Notes: generated from the letters alone by a model not told the origin. A stretch of 64,000 nucleotides of DNA from Pseudomonas siliginis (GCF_019145195.1 NZ_JAHSTW010000011.1:1-64000); one strand, 5' to 3'. Positions 16,940 to 26,227 are shown, counted from the first letter of the stretch. Numbers and translations: made by a program.

Positions 16940-17360
16940 ACTTGAGCCGCACTCGCAGGCGTCGGTGCAGATCCGCCGCCTGCGAGTCACGTGGTACGCA
17001 GATCGACCTGACCCGCCACTCTCCGCGCAGGCGAAAGCGCAGCACTACGATCAATGGCAGCGCCAGACTGTCCGGGCGCAGTTGCACCGCTTGCCAGCCA
17101 TCAGCCTCATTCCACACCTGCCAGCCATCGCCGTCGCGGCGCAACCCGCAAAATGCTTTTGGATGATTCAGCAGAATCTGCCGTGGCAGCACCCAAAAAC
17201 CGTGCAGCGCACAGGCGCAAGCGCCGAGCAGACTGGCCCAGAGTGGAATCGACAGCAGAAACAACGAGCCCATGGCGAACGCCTGGGCCAGCAGATACGC
17301 CGCCAGCAACTGCCGTGAGGCATGCCAGCGGCATTCGAACGTATTACTTGGGCTGGACAC
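16908..17360 (-). CDS. ygfX: YgfX/CptA-family inner membrane protein
   Basis: A 150-residue protein with two closely spaced membrane segments (about residues 15-55, LLAAYLLAQAFAMGSLFLLSIPLWASLLGACA) and a soluble C-terminal part with GDGWQVWNEADGWQ and FRLRGEWR, the pattern of the YgfX family. In E. coli YgfX (CptA) has been described as a membrane protein partner or toxin linked to SdhE (CptB). It is encoded directly downstream of sdhE and overlaps it by 17 bases, and its end runs antisense into nadB. The toxin role is disputed in the literature and is not shown here. Confidence 0.75.
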   Translation of the reverse strand: MSSPSNTFECRWHASRQLLAAYLLAQAFAMGSLFLLSIPLWASLLGACACALHGFWVLPRQILLNHPKAFCGLRRDGDGWQVWNEADGWQAVQLRPDSLALPLIVVLRFRLRGEWRVRSICVPRDSQAADLHRRLRVRLKFSRRRWAAPE

Positions 17361-17598
17361 GATCCAGAATCATCCGGACCATGCGTTGCAGCTCCGGATC
17401 TTCCGACTCGCTGCGCTCCATGAACCAGCCGAACATGTCCTGATCCTCACAGGTCAGCAAACGCACGTACAGATCGCGATCCACTTGATTCAACGTCGCG
17501 TAAACCTCCTGCACGAACGGCACCAGCAGCACGTCAAGCTCAAGCATGCCGCGACGGCTGTGCCAAAAGAGGCGATTCAGTTCAACTTGTTCGACCAT
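17344..17598 (-). CDS. sdhE: FAD assembly factor SdhE (CptB)
   Basis: An 84-residue small helical protein that helps attach FAD covalently to the succinate dehydrogenase flavoprotein. The family motif RRGMLELD (RGxxE type) occurs near residues 15-22, after NRLFWHS, and the rest forms the usual five-helix bundle. I chose the inner ATG with a GAGGGCTCC stretch before it; longer readings upstream cross an A/T-rich promoter-like region and lose similarity. It is coupled to ygfX by overlap and is divergent from ygfZ. Confidence 0.92.
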   Translation of the reverse strand: MVEQVELNRLFWHSRRGMLELDVLLVPFVQEVYATLNQVDRDLYVRLLTCEDQDMFGWFMERSESEDPELQRMVRMILDRVQPK

Positions 17599-17748
17599 GG
17601 AGCCCTCCTCGAATTTGCCGGGCAGTATACAGCCCCGGCGCGGGCCGCACAGTCGGCTTTGGTCGGGCACCCGTGATCCTTTATCAACTACCCATTTCAA
17701 CCCTGCCCCCTTATGATGTGCCCCAGTCTATTTACCCTGCGATGACCC

Positions 17749-18690
17749 ATGGCCGATTCTGCTTTTTTCTGCACCCTGTCTCATGAAGGCGTACTCGCGG
17801 TTCGCGGTGCGGACGCCGGAAAATTCCTGCAAGGCCAGTTGACCTGCAATATCAATTACCTGAGCGACACCCGCGCCAGCCTCGGCGCCCGCTGCACGCA
17901 GAAAGGCCGGATGCAGTCGAGCTTCCGCATCCTGCTTGAAGGTGACGGCGTGGTGATGGCGATGGCCAGCGAACTGCTGGAACCGCAACTGGCCGACCTG
18001 AAAAAGTACGCAGTGTTCTCCAAATCGAAACTGACCGATGAAAGCGCCGCATGGGTGCGCTTCGGTCTGGCACATGGCGATGCAGCCCTGACCAGCCTCG
18101 GTCTGGCACTGCCGGCCGAAACCGACAGCGTTGTGCGCAATGAAGGCCTGATCGCAATTCGCGTCTCGCCCGAGCGCGCCGAACTCTGGGTGCCTGCCGC
18201 TCAGGCGCAAAGCGTGCAAAGCCAACTGTCGACCGCCCTGCCTGAGGCCGAACTGAATCAATGGCTGCTGGGCCAGATCCGCGCCGGTATCGGTCAGGTC
18301 ATGCCTTCCACTCGCGAACTGTTCATCCCGCAGATGCTCAATCTGCAGGCGGTCGGCGGGGTGAGCTTCAAGAAAGGCTGCTACACCGGCCAGGAAATCG
18401 TTGCGCGCATGCAGTACCTGGGCAAGCTCAAGCGGCGCCTGTACCGCCTGCGCCTCGACGCGGCCGAGTTGCCGGAGCCCGGCACTCAACTGTTTGCCCC
18501 CAGCCACAACAGCTCGATTGGCGAAGTGGTCCTGGCAGCGAACGCCGAAGGAAACATTGAACTCCTGGCCGTGTTGCAGGCCGAAGCTGCCGAAGCCGGT
18601 GATTTGCGTCTGGGCGCCCTCGAAGGCCCCGCGTTGCACGTGCTCGACCTGCCTTACGAACTGGATCGCGACCGCGAAATCCAGCGTTGA
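17749..18690 (+). CDS. ygfZ: folate-binding protein YgfZ
   Basis: YgfZ is a tetrahydrofolate-binding protein related to GcvT that supports assembly or repair of certain iron-sulfur enzymes, including the tRNA thiomethylase MiaB. The 313-residue protein carries the signature KGCYTGQEIVARMQ with the key cysteine near residue 211, and an N-terminal LSHEGVLAVRGADAGKFLQGQLTCN typical of the family. It stands between the divergent sdhE and a downstream HDOD gene 34 bases away, which may be cotranscribed. Confidence 0.93.
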   Translation: MADSAFFCTLSHEGVLAVRGADAGKFLQGQLTCNINYLSDTRASLGARCTQKGRMQSSFRILLEGDGVVMAMASELLEPQLADLKKYAVFSKSKLTDESAAWVRFGLAHGDAALTSLGLALPAETDSVVRNEGLIAIRVSPERAELWVPAAQAQSVQSQLSTALPEAELNQWLLGQIRAGIGQVMPSTRELFIPQMLNLQAVGGVSFKKGCYTGQEIVARMQYLGKLKRRLYRLRLDAAELPEPGTQLFAPSHNSSIGEVVLAANAEGNIELLAVLQAEAAEAGDLRLGALEGPALHVLDLPYELDRDREIQR

Positions 18691-18724
18691 TCGCAGCATT
18701 GTTGCAACACCCTAGAGAGTCCAA

Positions 18725-19546
18725 ATGAGCGAACTGGCGGAAAAGGTCCAACAGGATTTGGTTGCGGCCATCGATAACGATGACCTGGTTCTGCCAACGT
18801 TGCCGGAAGTGGCCCTGCAGATTCGCAAGGCTGCCGAGGATCCGGAAATCAGCGTCAGCGATCTGAGCAAAGTCATCGGCCGCGACACCGCGCTGTCGGC
18901 GCGCCTGATCAAAGTGGTCAACAGTCCGCTGCTGCGCGCCGCGCAGGAAGTCACAGACCTGCACACCGCCATCACCCGTTTGGGCATCAACTACAGCAGC
19001 AACCTGGCGATCGGTCTGGTGATGGAGCAGATCTTCAATGCCCGCTCCGAGGTGGTCGAACAGAAGATGCGCGAAGTCTGGCGCAGCAGTCTGGAAATCG
19101 CTGGCGTCAGCTATGCGCTGTGTCGTCGCCACACCCAGCTCAAACCCGATCAGGCGGCACTCGGCGGACTGGTGCATCAGATTGGCGTGTTGCCGATTCT
19201 GACTTACGCCGAAGACCACAATGAACTGCTCTCGGATGCGGTCAGCCTGACCCATGTGATCGAGCAGATTCACCCATTGCTGGGCGAGAAATTGCTGCGG
19301 GTCTGGGAGTTTCCCGAGCGCCTGGTGCATTTGCCGTTGCTGTATCAAGACTTCAGCCGCGACTCGGCGCGCATCGATTACGTCGATATCGTGCAAGTGG
19401 CCAACCTGTATTGCCGCAAGGACACCGATCATCCGTTTGCGCGGATTGACCCGTTTAGCGTGCCGGCGTTCAGGAAGCTGGGGATTGACCCGGAGAACAA
19501 GCAGTTCTGCGCGGATCTGGAAGAGTCGCGGTCGATGTTCTACTGA
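18725..19546 (+). CDS. HDOD-domain signalling protein
   Basis: A 273-residue protein consisting almost entirely of one HDOD domain, a helical relative of HD phosphodiesterases that usually lacks catalytic residues and acts in signalling scaffolds. The opening LPTLPEVALQIRKAAEDPEISVSDLSKVIGRDTALSARLIKVVNS is typical. No output or receiver domain is attached. It follows ygfZ closely. Relatives in Pseudomonas affect motility, biofilm or stress responses, but the particular role cannot be read from this sequence. Confidence 0.88.
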   Translation: MSELAEKVQQDLVAAIDNDDLVLPTLPEVALQIRKAAEDPEISVSDLSKVIGRDTALSARLIKVVNSPLLRAAQEVTDLHTAITRLGINYSSNLAIGLVMEQIFNARSEVVEQKMREVWRSSLEIAGVSYALCRRHTQLKPDQAALGGLVHQIGVLPILTYAEDHNELLSDAVSLTHVIEQIHPLLGEKLLRVWEFPERLVHLPLLYQDFSRDSARIDYVDIVQVANLYCRKDTDHPFARIDPFSVPAFRKLGIDPENKQFCADLEESRSMFY

Positions 19547-19550
19547 CCTG

Positions 19551-19653
19551 TAGTGAGGGGATTTATCCCCGTTGGGTTGCGAAGCGACCCTAGACTCTGC
19601 GATCCGAACCGCGACTGCTGCGCAGCCGAGCGGGGATAAATCCCCTCGCCACA
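19551..19653. repeat. inverted repeat pair (GAGGGGATTTATCCCCG type)
   Basis: GTGAGGGGATTTATCCCCGTTGG is followed after about 55 bases by its inverted copy CGAGCGGGGATAAATCCCCTC. Each copy also contains its own palindrome (GGGGATTTATCCCC). This matches a second class of intergenic repeat common in P. fluorescens-group genomes. It lies between the convergent HDOD and tctE genes. Confidence 0.8.
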
Positions 19654-19675
19654 AAAAACCCTTGCCACAAAAGTA

Positions 19676-21061
19676 TTACCCGGCAATAAAACTGACCCGC
19701 ACCTTCAACCCTGCCTGCTCGCCATCATGCAAGGTGATCTGCGCCAGATGCGCGCGACAGATCTCGCCGACAATCGCCAAGCCCAGACCTGAACCGGCAA
19801 CCTGCTGATTGCGCCGATAAAACCGTTCGAACACTCGATCACGCTCGTGCAGCGGGATGCCCGGCCCGTCGTCCTCAACCTCAAGCACCGCCGGGGCCGT
19901 GACCCGCAGAATCACATTGCCGCCCGATGGCGTATGCGCCAGCGCGTTGTCGACCAGATTGCTCAGCAGCTCATTGAGCAGCGTCGGCTCACCGCGCAGC
20001 CACACCGGTTCATCCGCTTCAAGCGCCAGCGCCACGCCGCGCTTGTGCGCCAAAGGCGCCATGGCCATGCCCAGTTCACGAGCCAATTGACTCAGATCGA
20101 GCAACTGCGCGCCGCCCTCGGCAATCGCCCGCGCACCGTTTTCGACCCGGGCCAGCGATAGCAGCTGATTGGCCAGATGGGTCAGGCGATCGGTGCTTTG
20201 CGCGGACGATTCAAGGGTGGTGCGCCAGGTTTCCGGTTCGTTTGAGCGCAGGCCCAATTCCAGGCGTGCCTTGAGTGCCGCCAGCGGCGTGCGCAACTCG
20301 TGAGCGGCATCGGCGATGAACTGCGCCTGCCGCTCGAACTGGCCGCGCAGACGCTCGGTGAAATGATTGAGCGCGCGCACCAACGGCCCGAGTTCATGCT
20401 GCACTTCCACCAGCGGCAGCGGCCGCAAATCGTCGGGCTGGCGTTCCTCAACAGCGGTTCTTAACCGCTCCAGCGGGCGCAGCGCCGCACTCACCGCGAA
20501 CCACACCAGCAGCAATGCACCCACGGCCAGCATGCCCAAGCGCAACAAGGTGTCAGCCGCCAGACTGCGCGCCATGCTGACCCGCGCTTCGTCGGTTTCA
20601 GCCACGCGGATTTCCGCCATGCCGTTCATGTTCGGCTCGCTTACCGCTTTGAGCAGGCTGACCACACGCACGTTCTGGCCGTTGTACTTCGCGTTGTAGA
20701 AGCGCGCGAGGGCCGGATAGCTGTCGGTACGCGGCGTGCCGGGCGGTGGTCCGGGGAGATTTTCGTAGCCGGAAATCAGCTTCTGGTGAATGTCGTTGAC
20801 CTGGTAATAGATGCGCCCGGCGCTGTCGTAGGCGAAGGTGTCCAGCGCCACGTAAGGCACATCGGCGCTGAGGCTGCCATCACGCTGCGACAACCCGGCA
20901 GCGATGGTGCGTGCCGAGGCCAGCAGCGTGCGGTCATACGCGGTGTCGGCGGCTTCGCGACCGTTCCAGTAAGCGCTCAAGCCGCTGGCGAGCATCAGCA
21001 CCACCAGCAACCATCCAAGGTTCCACAGCAACCGCCAGCGCAGGCTGCTGGGCTTATGCAT
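19676..21061 (-). CDS. tctE: sensor histidine kinase TctE
   Basis: A 461-residue membrane histidine kinase. An N-terminal membrane helix (about 10-30) and a second one near residues 165-190 bracket a periplasmic sensor domain with DTFAYDSAGRIYYQVND, the pattern of TctE. The HAMP linker, the H box AAHELRTPLAALKAR with the phosphorylated histidine, the N box (NLVDNALAHTP) and G boxes (DDGPGIP, GSGLGLAIV) are intact. It overlaps the upstream tctD gene by eight bases. By family it senses tricarboxylates and works with TctD to switch on the divergent transport operon. Confidence 0.93.
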   Translation of the reverse strand: MHKPSSLRWRLLWNLGWLLVVLMLASGLSAYWNGREAADTAYDRTLLASARTIAAGLSQRDGSLSADVPYVALDTFAYDSAGRIYYQVNDIHQKLISGYENLPGPPPGTPRTDSYPALARFYNAKYNGQNVRVVSLLKAVSEPNMNGMAEIRVAETDEARVSMARSLAADTLLRLGMLAVGALLLVWFAVSAALRPLERLRTAVEERQPDDLRPLPLVEVQHELGPLVRALNHFTERLRGQFERQAQFIADAAHELRTPLAALKARLELGLRSNEPETWRTTLESSAQSTDRLTHLANQLLSLARVENGARAIAEGGAQLLDLSQLARELGMAMAPLAHKRGVALALEADEPVWLRGEPTLLNELLSNLVDNALAHTPSGGNVILRVTAPAVLEVEDDGPGIPLHERDRVFERFYRRNQQVAGSGLGLAIVGEICRAHLAQITLHDGEQAGLKVRVSFIAG

Positions 21062-21725
21062 CGCGGCTTTCCAGCAGATAGCCGAGGCCACGGAAGGTGA
21101 CGATGGCCACGGGCTGGCCATCGAGTTTCTTGCGCAAGCGGTGCACGTAGATTTCGATGGCGTCGGGGCTGGCTTCTTCGTCGAGGCCGAACACCTGCGC
21201 GGCCAGTTGTTCCTTGCTCATCACTCGCCCCGGCCGCGCGATCAACGCTTCGAGAACGGCCTGCTCGCGCGAGGTCAGGGTCAGCAGTTCGTCGCCGAGG
21301 GTGAAGCGCCGCGTATCGAGGTCGTAAGCCAGCACGCCACAACGCTGCTGACGCTCGCCGCCCAGCACACTGCGGCGCAGTAAGGCTTTGACCCGCGCTT
21401 CCAGTTCCGTCAGCTCAAACGGCTTGGCCAGGTAGTCGTCAGCACCGAGATTGAGGCCATGCACGCGATCCTTGACGTCACTGCGCGCGGTCAGCATTAA
21501 CACCGGCAGGTTCTTGCCCCGCGCACGCAGCCGCGCCAGCACCTCGAAACCGTCCATGCGCGGCAGGCCGACATCGAGGATCGCCACGGCGTATTCCTCA
21601 CTGCCCAGCGCCAGGTCGGCGGCCACGCCATCGTGCAACACATCCACCGTCAGACCGGTGCTCTTGAGCGCCTGAGCCACGCTTTCGGCCAGTTGCAAAT
21701 GGTCTTCGACGAGCAGGACACGCAT
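21054..21725 (-). CDS. tctD: response regulator TctD
   Basis: A 223-residue OmpR-type response regulator. The receiver domain has the acidic pair in LLVEDH, the phosphorylation site in AILDVGLPRMDG (near residue 51) and the conserved lysine in DDYLAKPFEL. The C-terminal winged helix-turn-helix contains LTSREQAVLEALIARPGRV and VHRLRKKLDG. It is cotranscribed with tctE and divergent from tctC, the gene arrangement of tricarboxylate regulation in other bacteria, so the operator for tctCBA probably lies in the adjacent spacer. Confidence 0.95.
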   Translation of the reverse strand: MRVLLVEDHLQLAESVAQALKSTGLTVDVLHDGVAADLALGSEEYAVAILDVGLPRMDGFEVLARLRARGKNLPVLMLTARSDVKDRVHGLNLGADDYLAKPFELTELEARVKALLRRSVLGGERQQRCGVLAYDLDTRRFTLGDELLTLTSREQAVLEALIARPGRVMSKEQLAAQVFGLDEEASPDAIEIYVHRLRKKLDGQPVAIVTFRGLGYLLESRDA

Positions 21726-22169
21726 GGATTTTTACCTCGTTCAGGGTTGGCCGACGCCGCGCTTTGTCGCGGAGTTTACAGCCGCAACCGCCGCTGTGAA
21801 GCCGAAAAACCGTGAAAGACAATTGAAAGGTTGTTGAAAGGTTAGCCGGTTAGAGTCGGCCCACGGACAGTTTCGACTGTCGCCGCTGCTGCCACACAGC
21901 GCAACGAAAAACGCCATGAAGCGTTTTCGACTCATAAGAACAATAACGGAGTACCCCAGCATGCCCTCCATGCGCACCAAGGCTGTAATGCCTGCTCGCT
22001 TTGCTCGATTCCACCGTTGCACCGTCGGCTTCTCGCCGCAGTCCTGTATCCCCTCCGTTGTTTCAGTCGTTGCGCGCGCGCCGCGAGAAAACTGCGCCTG
22101 CCGCTAGGCTTTCGCGTTGCCCTTTGGTCATTCGGTCCACCCATAACAACAACTCCTCTGGAGACTCAA
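21726..22169. other. divergent regulatory region tctD / tctC
   Basis: This 444-base spacer should hold the tctCBA promoter and TctD binding sites. A ribosome-like site and ATG at about 21961 open a 48-codon frame with no recognisable content, just where some Pseudomonas relatives carry a porin gene (opdH). I cannot tell whether this is a leader peptide, a decayed porin start or chance. Nothing else supported is visible. Confidence 0.45.
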
Positions 22170-23147
22170 ATGAACGTATCACTGCGTAAAGTTGCTCTCG
22201 CCGCTGGCGCGATGCTGTTTGCCGGCCAACTCATGGCCGAGCCGAAACGTCCGGAATGCATCGCCCCCGCCTCCCCCGGCGGTGGTTTCGACCTGACCTG
22301 CAAACTGGTGCAGAGCGCACTGGTCAACCAGAAGCTGTTGAGCAAACCGATGCGCGTGACCTACATGCCCGGCGGCGTCGGCGCGGTGGCGTACAACGCA
22401 GTAGTGGCGCAACGTCCGGCGGATGCCGGCACGCTGGTGGCGTGGTCGAGCGGTTCGCTGTTGAACCTGGCCCAGGGCAAGTTCGGCCGCTTCGATGAAA
22501 CCAACGTGCGCTGGCTCGCGGCCGTCGGCACCAGCTACGGCGCCATCGCAGTGAAAAGCGATTCGCCCTACAAGACCCTCGACGATCTCGTTCAAGCGTT
22601 GAAGAAAGATCCAGGCTCGGTGGTTATCGGCTCCGGCGGCACCGTCGGCAGCCAGGACTGGATGCAGACCGCACTGATCGCCAAGGCTGCCGGGATCAAC
22701 CCGCGCGAGCTGCGTTACGTGGCACTCGAAGGCGGCGGTGAAATCGCCACGGCCCTGCTCGGCGGCCACATCCAGGTCGGCAGTACCGACATCTCCGACT
22801 CCATGCCGCACATCCAGAGCGGTGACATGCGTCTGCTCGCGGTGTTCTCGGACAAGCGTCTCGACGAACCGGAAATGAAGGACATCCCGACCGCTCGTGA
22901 GCAAGGCTACGACATCGTCTGGCCGGTGGTGCGCGGCTTCTACCTCGGGCCAAAAGTCAGCGACGAAGACTACGCCTGGTGGAAAGACGCGTTCGACAAA
23001 CTGCTGGCTTCCGACGAGTTCGCCAAGCTGCGCGATCAGCGTGAGCTGTTCCCGTTCGCCATGACCGGCCCGGAACTGGACACCTACGTGAAGAAGCAGG
23101 TCGCCGACTACAAAGTGCTGGCCAAAGAGTTCGGCCTGATCCAGTGA
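22170..23147 (+). CDS. tctC: tripartite tricarboxylate transporter binding protein TctC
   Basis: A 325-residue periplasmic substrate-binding protein of the TTT family, which captures citrate or related tricarboxylates for the TctAB membrane part. The signal peptide (MNVSLRKVALAAGAMLFAGQLMA) is cleaved before EPKRPECIAP. The family pattern SPGGGFDLTCKL, YMPGGVGAVAYN and the mid-protein GSGGTVGSQDW are visible. GGAGACTC lies before the chosen ATG; longer upstream frames would bury the signal peptide. It is followed by tctB and tctA. Confidence 0.95.
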   Translation: MNVSLRKVALAAGAMLFAGQLMAEPKRPECIAPASPGGGFDLTCKLVQSALVNQKLLSKPMRVTYMPGGVGAVAYNAVVAQRPADAGTLVAWSSGSLLNLAQGKFGRFDETNVRWLAAVGTSYGAIAVKSDSPYKTLDDLVQALKKDPGSVVIGSGGTVGSQDWMQTALIAKAAGINPRELRYVALEGGGEIATALLGGHIQVGSTDISDSMPHIQSGDMRLLAVFSDKRLDEPEMKDIPTAREQGYDIVWPVVRGFYLGPKVSDEDYAWWKDAFDKLLASDEFAKLRDQRELFPFAMTGPELDTYVKKQVADYKVLAKEFGLIQ

Positions 23148-23202
23148 TCGTCTCTGTCTAGTGGCTGCGTCTCCTACGCGGGGACGCAGCACAGGAGCTC
23201 CC

Positions 23203-23661
23203 ATGCTTATTCAACGCATTTTCGCCTCGGTGTTACTGCTGGTGTGTGCCGGCCTGGCACTGATGGCGTGGCCGTACCAAGCGGCTTTTTCCTATGAACC
23301 GGTCGGCCCGCGCGCCTTTCCGCTGCTGATGCTCGGCCTGATGGGGCTGGCGCTGCTGTACATGGTGTTTCGCCCGGCGCCGATCAAACACAACCCGGAT
23401 GAGCCGCCGCTGGATCGCGAAACCCTGACCAAGATCGGTCTGTGCGTGGTGTTGCTGCTGGTGTTCGCCGGCACCTTCGAACCCCTTGGCTTCATCGTGG
23501 CCAGCATCATTACCGGCGTACCGATGGCCCGTCTCTATGGCGGCCGCTGGCTGCCGAGCGTGGTGATCATCAGCCTGATGGCGGTTGGTCTCTATCTGCT
23601 GTTCGATCGCTTGATGGATGTTCCGCTGCCCCTCGGCCTGCTCAGCGTCCTGGAGAACTGA
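23203..23661 (+). CDS. tctB: tripartite tricarboxylate transporter small membrane subunit TctB
   Basis: A 152-residue protein with four predicted membrane helices (for example IFASVLLLVCAGLALMAW, FPLLMLGLMGLALLYMVF, IGLCVVLLLVFAGTF and VVIISLMAVGLYLLF), the standard TctB layout. The motif VGPRAFPLLMLG is characteristic. It sits between tctC and tctA, ending one base before the tctA ATG, so translation is coupled. With TctA it forms the sodium- or proton-driven permease. Confidence 0.93.
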   Translation: MLIQRIFASVLLLVCAGLALMAWPYQAAFSYEPVGPRAFPLLMLGLMGLALLYMVFRPAPIKHNPDEPPLDRETLTKIGLCVVLLLVFAGTFEPLGFIVASIITGVPMARLYGGRWLPSVVIISLMAVGLYLLFDRLMDVPLPLGLLSVLEN

Positions 23662-23662
23662 T

Positions 23663-25177
23663 ATGGATACCCTTGGCTATTTGGGTCAGGGCTTCGGCGT
23701 CGCGCTGAGCCCGTACAACCTGGTGACCGCACTGTGCGGCACCCTGATCGGCACCGTCGTCGGCCTGTTGCCGGGCCTTGGTCCGATCAACGGCGTGGCG
23801 TTGCTGATTCCGATCGCGTTCGCGCTCGGCCTGCCGCCGGAGTCGGCGCTGATCCTGCTCGCGGCGGTGTATCTGGGCTGCGAATACGGCGGCCGGATCA
23901 GCTCGATCCTGCTGAACATTCCGGGTGAAGCCTCGACTGTAATGACCACCCTCGACGGCTACCCGATGGCCCGCAAAGGCATGGCCGGTGTCGCGCTGTC
24001 ACTGTCGGCGTGGAGTTCGTTCATCGGCGCGTTCATCGCCACCTGCGGCATGGTCCTGTTTGCGCCGCTGCTGGCGAAATGGGCGATTGCCTTCGGACCG
24101 GCGGAATACTTCGTGTTGATGGTGTTCGCGATTGTCTGTCTCGGCGGCATGGCCGGTGATCGACCGTTGAAGACCTTTATTGCGGCGCTGATCGGCCTGT
24201 TCCTTTCCACCGTCGGCATCGACGCCAACAGTGGCGTGTACCGTTTCACCGGCGACAACATTCACCTGACCGACGGCATCCAGTTCGTCGTTCTGGTGCT
24301 GGGTCTGTTCTCGATCAGCGAAATCCTTCTGCTGCTGGAAAAGACTCACCACGGCCAGGAAGCGGTGAAAGCCACCGGCCGGATGATGTTCAACTTCAAG
24401 GAAGCGGCGTCGGTGTTCGTCGTCAACGTGCGCTGCGGCGTGCTCGGTTTCATCATGGGCGTGCTGCCCGGTGCCGGCGCAACGCTCGCCAGTGCCGTGG
24501 CCTACATGACCGAGAAGCGCATCGCTGGCACCAGCGGCAAATTCGGTGAAGGTGATCCCCGTGGTCTGGCCGCGCCAGAGACCGCGATCGGCGGCGCGGC
24601 GTGCGGCGCTCTCGTTCCGATGCTGACCCTCGGCGTTCCGGGTTCGGGCACCACTGCGGTGATGATCGGCGCGCTGTCGCTGTACAACATCACCCCGGGT
24701 CCACTGCTGTTCCAACAGCAACCGGACATCGTCTGGGGTCTGATCGCGTCGTTGTTCATCGCCAACGTGATGCTGGTGATCCTCAACATCCCGATGATCC
24801 GCGTATTCACCCGCATCCTCGCCGTGCCGAACTGGGCGCTGGTGCCGATCATCGCGATCATCACCGGGATCGGCGTTTACGCGGTGCACGCGACCACCTT
24901 CGATCTGTTCCTGATGATCGGTATCGGCATCTTCGGTTACATCCTGCGCAAGCTGGATTTCCCGCTGTCGCCGCTGCTGCTGGGCTTCATCCTCGGTGGC
25001 CTGATGGAGCAGAACCTGCGTCGCGCGCTGTCGATCTCCAATGGCGCGCTGGAGATTCTCTGGTCGAGTCCGATCACCTTCGGTTGCTGGATCCTCACCG
25101 CGATCATGCTGCTGATGCCGCTGATTCGCATCTGGCGTAAACGTTCGGCGGCACGGCGCGTCATTGCCGATGTTTGA
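23663..25177 (+). CDS. tctA: tripartite tricarboxylate transporter large permease TctA
   Basis: A 504-residue membrane protein with about twelve hydrophobic segments, the large permease of the tricarboxylate system. Family signatures are clear: GTVVGLLPGLGPINGVALLIP near the N-terminus, CEYGGRISSILLNIPGE, and the internal repeat GVLPGAGATLASAVAY followed by GVPGSGTTAVMIGAL. It starts one base after tctB and overlaps the following AbrB-type gene by eight bases, so all four genes form one unit under likely TctDE control. Confidence 0.96.
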   Translation: MDTLGYLGQGFGVALSPYNLVTALCGTLIGTVVGLLPGLGPINGVALLIPIAFALGLPPESALILLAAVYLGCEYGGRISSILLNIPGEASTVMTTLDGYPMARKGMAGVALSLSAWSSFIGAFIATCGMVLFAPLLAKWAIAFGPAEYFVLMVFAIVCLGGMAGDRPLKTFIAALIGLFLSTVGIDANSGVYRFTGDNIHLTDGIQFVVLVLGLFSISEILLLLEKTHHGQEAVKATGRMMFNFKEAASVFVVNVRCGVLGFIMGVLPGAGATLASAVAYMTEKRIAGTSGKFGEGDPRGLAAPETAIGGAACGALVPMLTLGVPGSGTTAVMIGALSLYNITPGPLLFQQQPDIVWGLIASLFIANVMLVILNIPMIRVFTRILAVPNWALVPIIAIITGIGVYAVHATTFDLFLMIGIGIFGYILRKLDFPLSPLLLGFILGGLMEQNLRRALSISNGALEILWSSPITFGCWILTAIMLLMPLIRIWRKRSAARRVIADV

Positions 25178-26204
25178 TCGCTTGTCCCTGAAAGCCTGGT
25201 GGGGCACCCCGCTGGTCGGTCTGCTTGGCGGTTTCATCGCCAGCCAGATCGGCTGGCCGCTTCCGTGGATGGTCGGCTCGTTGCTGGCGATCATCCTGGT
25301 GCGCTGCCTGACGCCGTGGCAACTGGCGGAAATCCCTGGCGGGCGCAAGTGCGGCCAGTGGATCGTCGGCATCGGCATCGGCCTGCACTTCACCCCGCTG
25401 GTGATGGAACAGGTGCTCAGTCATTTCGGTTTGATCTTCTTCGGTGCATTGGTCACCAGCCTTTCGGCGGTGGTCGGCGTGTGGCTGATGCGCCGCACCG
25501 GCGAGGATCGCGCCACGGCTTTTTTCTCAAGCATGCCCGGTGGTTCCGGGGAGATGGTCAACCTCGGCGCTCGTAACGGTGCACTGCTCAGCCATGTCGC
25601 GGCCGGGCAGAGTCTGCGGGTGTTGGTGGTGGTGTTGTGCGTGCCGGCGGCGTTCAAGTATCTGCTCGGCGACGGCACGCCGATTTCTCACGCCGGCAGT
25701 GTCGATTGGCGCTGGCTGGCGATTCTGTTTCCGGCGGGCGCCCTGCTCGCCTGGCTCTGGCAGCGTCTGCGCCAACCCAATCCATGGCTGTTCGGGCCGT
25801 TACTGGTCAGTGCGGCGGTCAGCATCACCTGGGATCTGCACATCGGTTTGCCCAATGGCGGCAGTCAGATCGGCCAATGGCTGATTGGCAGCGGTCTGGG
25901 CTGTCACTTCAATCGGCAGTTCTTCCGCCGCGCGCCGTCGTTCATGGGCCGGACGTTGATCGGCACGGCGCTGACCATGTTGATCGCGTCGCTGGCGGCG
26001 CTGGGCTTGAGTGCATTGACCCATCTGGATCTGCGTTCACTGACTCTGGGCATGATGCCGGGCGGGATTGCCGAAATGAGTCTGACGGCGGAGACCCTGC
26101 AATTGTCGGTGCCGCTGGTGACGGCGATGCAGGTGATGCGGCTGTTGTTTGTACTGTTTCTGGCGGAGCCGTTGTTCAAATACTGGAATCGTCATCCCGC
26201 CTAA
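25170..26204 (+). CDS. AbrB-family membrane protein
   Basis: A 344-residue polytopic membrane protein with an internal duplication (halves of about 170 residues, each with PFMV-like SLLAIIL and PGG motifs such as SMPGGSGEMVNLGA and GMMPGGIAEMSL). This is the so-called AbrB membrane family, often misnamed a transcriptional regulator or ammonia monooxygenase. I chose the ATG inside the tctA stop region; a TTG six bases earlier is possible. Members sit beside tct operons in several Pseudomonas, suggesting a role in organic-acid transport, which is inferred. Confidence 0.8.
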   Translation: MFDRLSLKAWWGTPLVGLLGGFIASQIGWPLPWMVGSLLAIILVRCLTPWQLAEIPGGRKCGQWIVGIGIGLHFTPLVMEQVLSHFGLIFFGALVTSLSAVVGVWLMRRTGEDRATAFFSSMPGGSGEMVNLGARNGALLSHVAAGQSLRVLVVVLCVPAAFKYLLGDGTPISHAGSVDWRWLAILFPAGALLAWLWQRLRQPNPWLFGPLLVSAAVSITWDLHIGLPNGGSQIGQWLIGSGLGCHFNRQFFRRAPSFMGRTLIGTALTMLIASLAALGLSALTHLDLRSLTLGMMPGGIAEMSLTAETLQLSVPLVTAMQVMRLLFVLFLAEPLFKYWNRHPA

Positions 26205-26227
26205 GTCTGCGAGATCGGGTCGCTCTT

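Noticed and set aside
23999..25393. Long minus-strand frame opposite tctA
   Set aside because: His/Gln/Asp-rich composition typical of an antisense shadow, while the plus strand encodes an unmistakable TctA.
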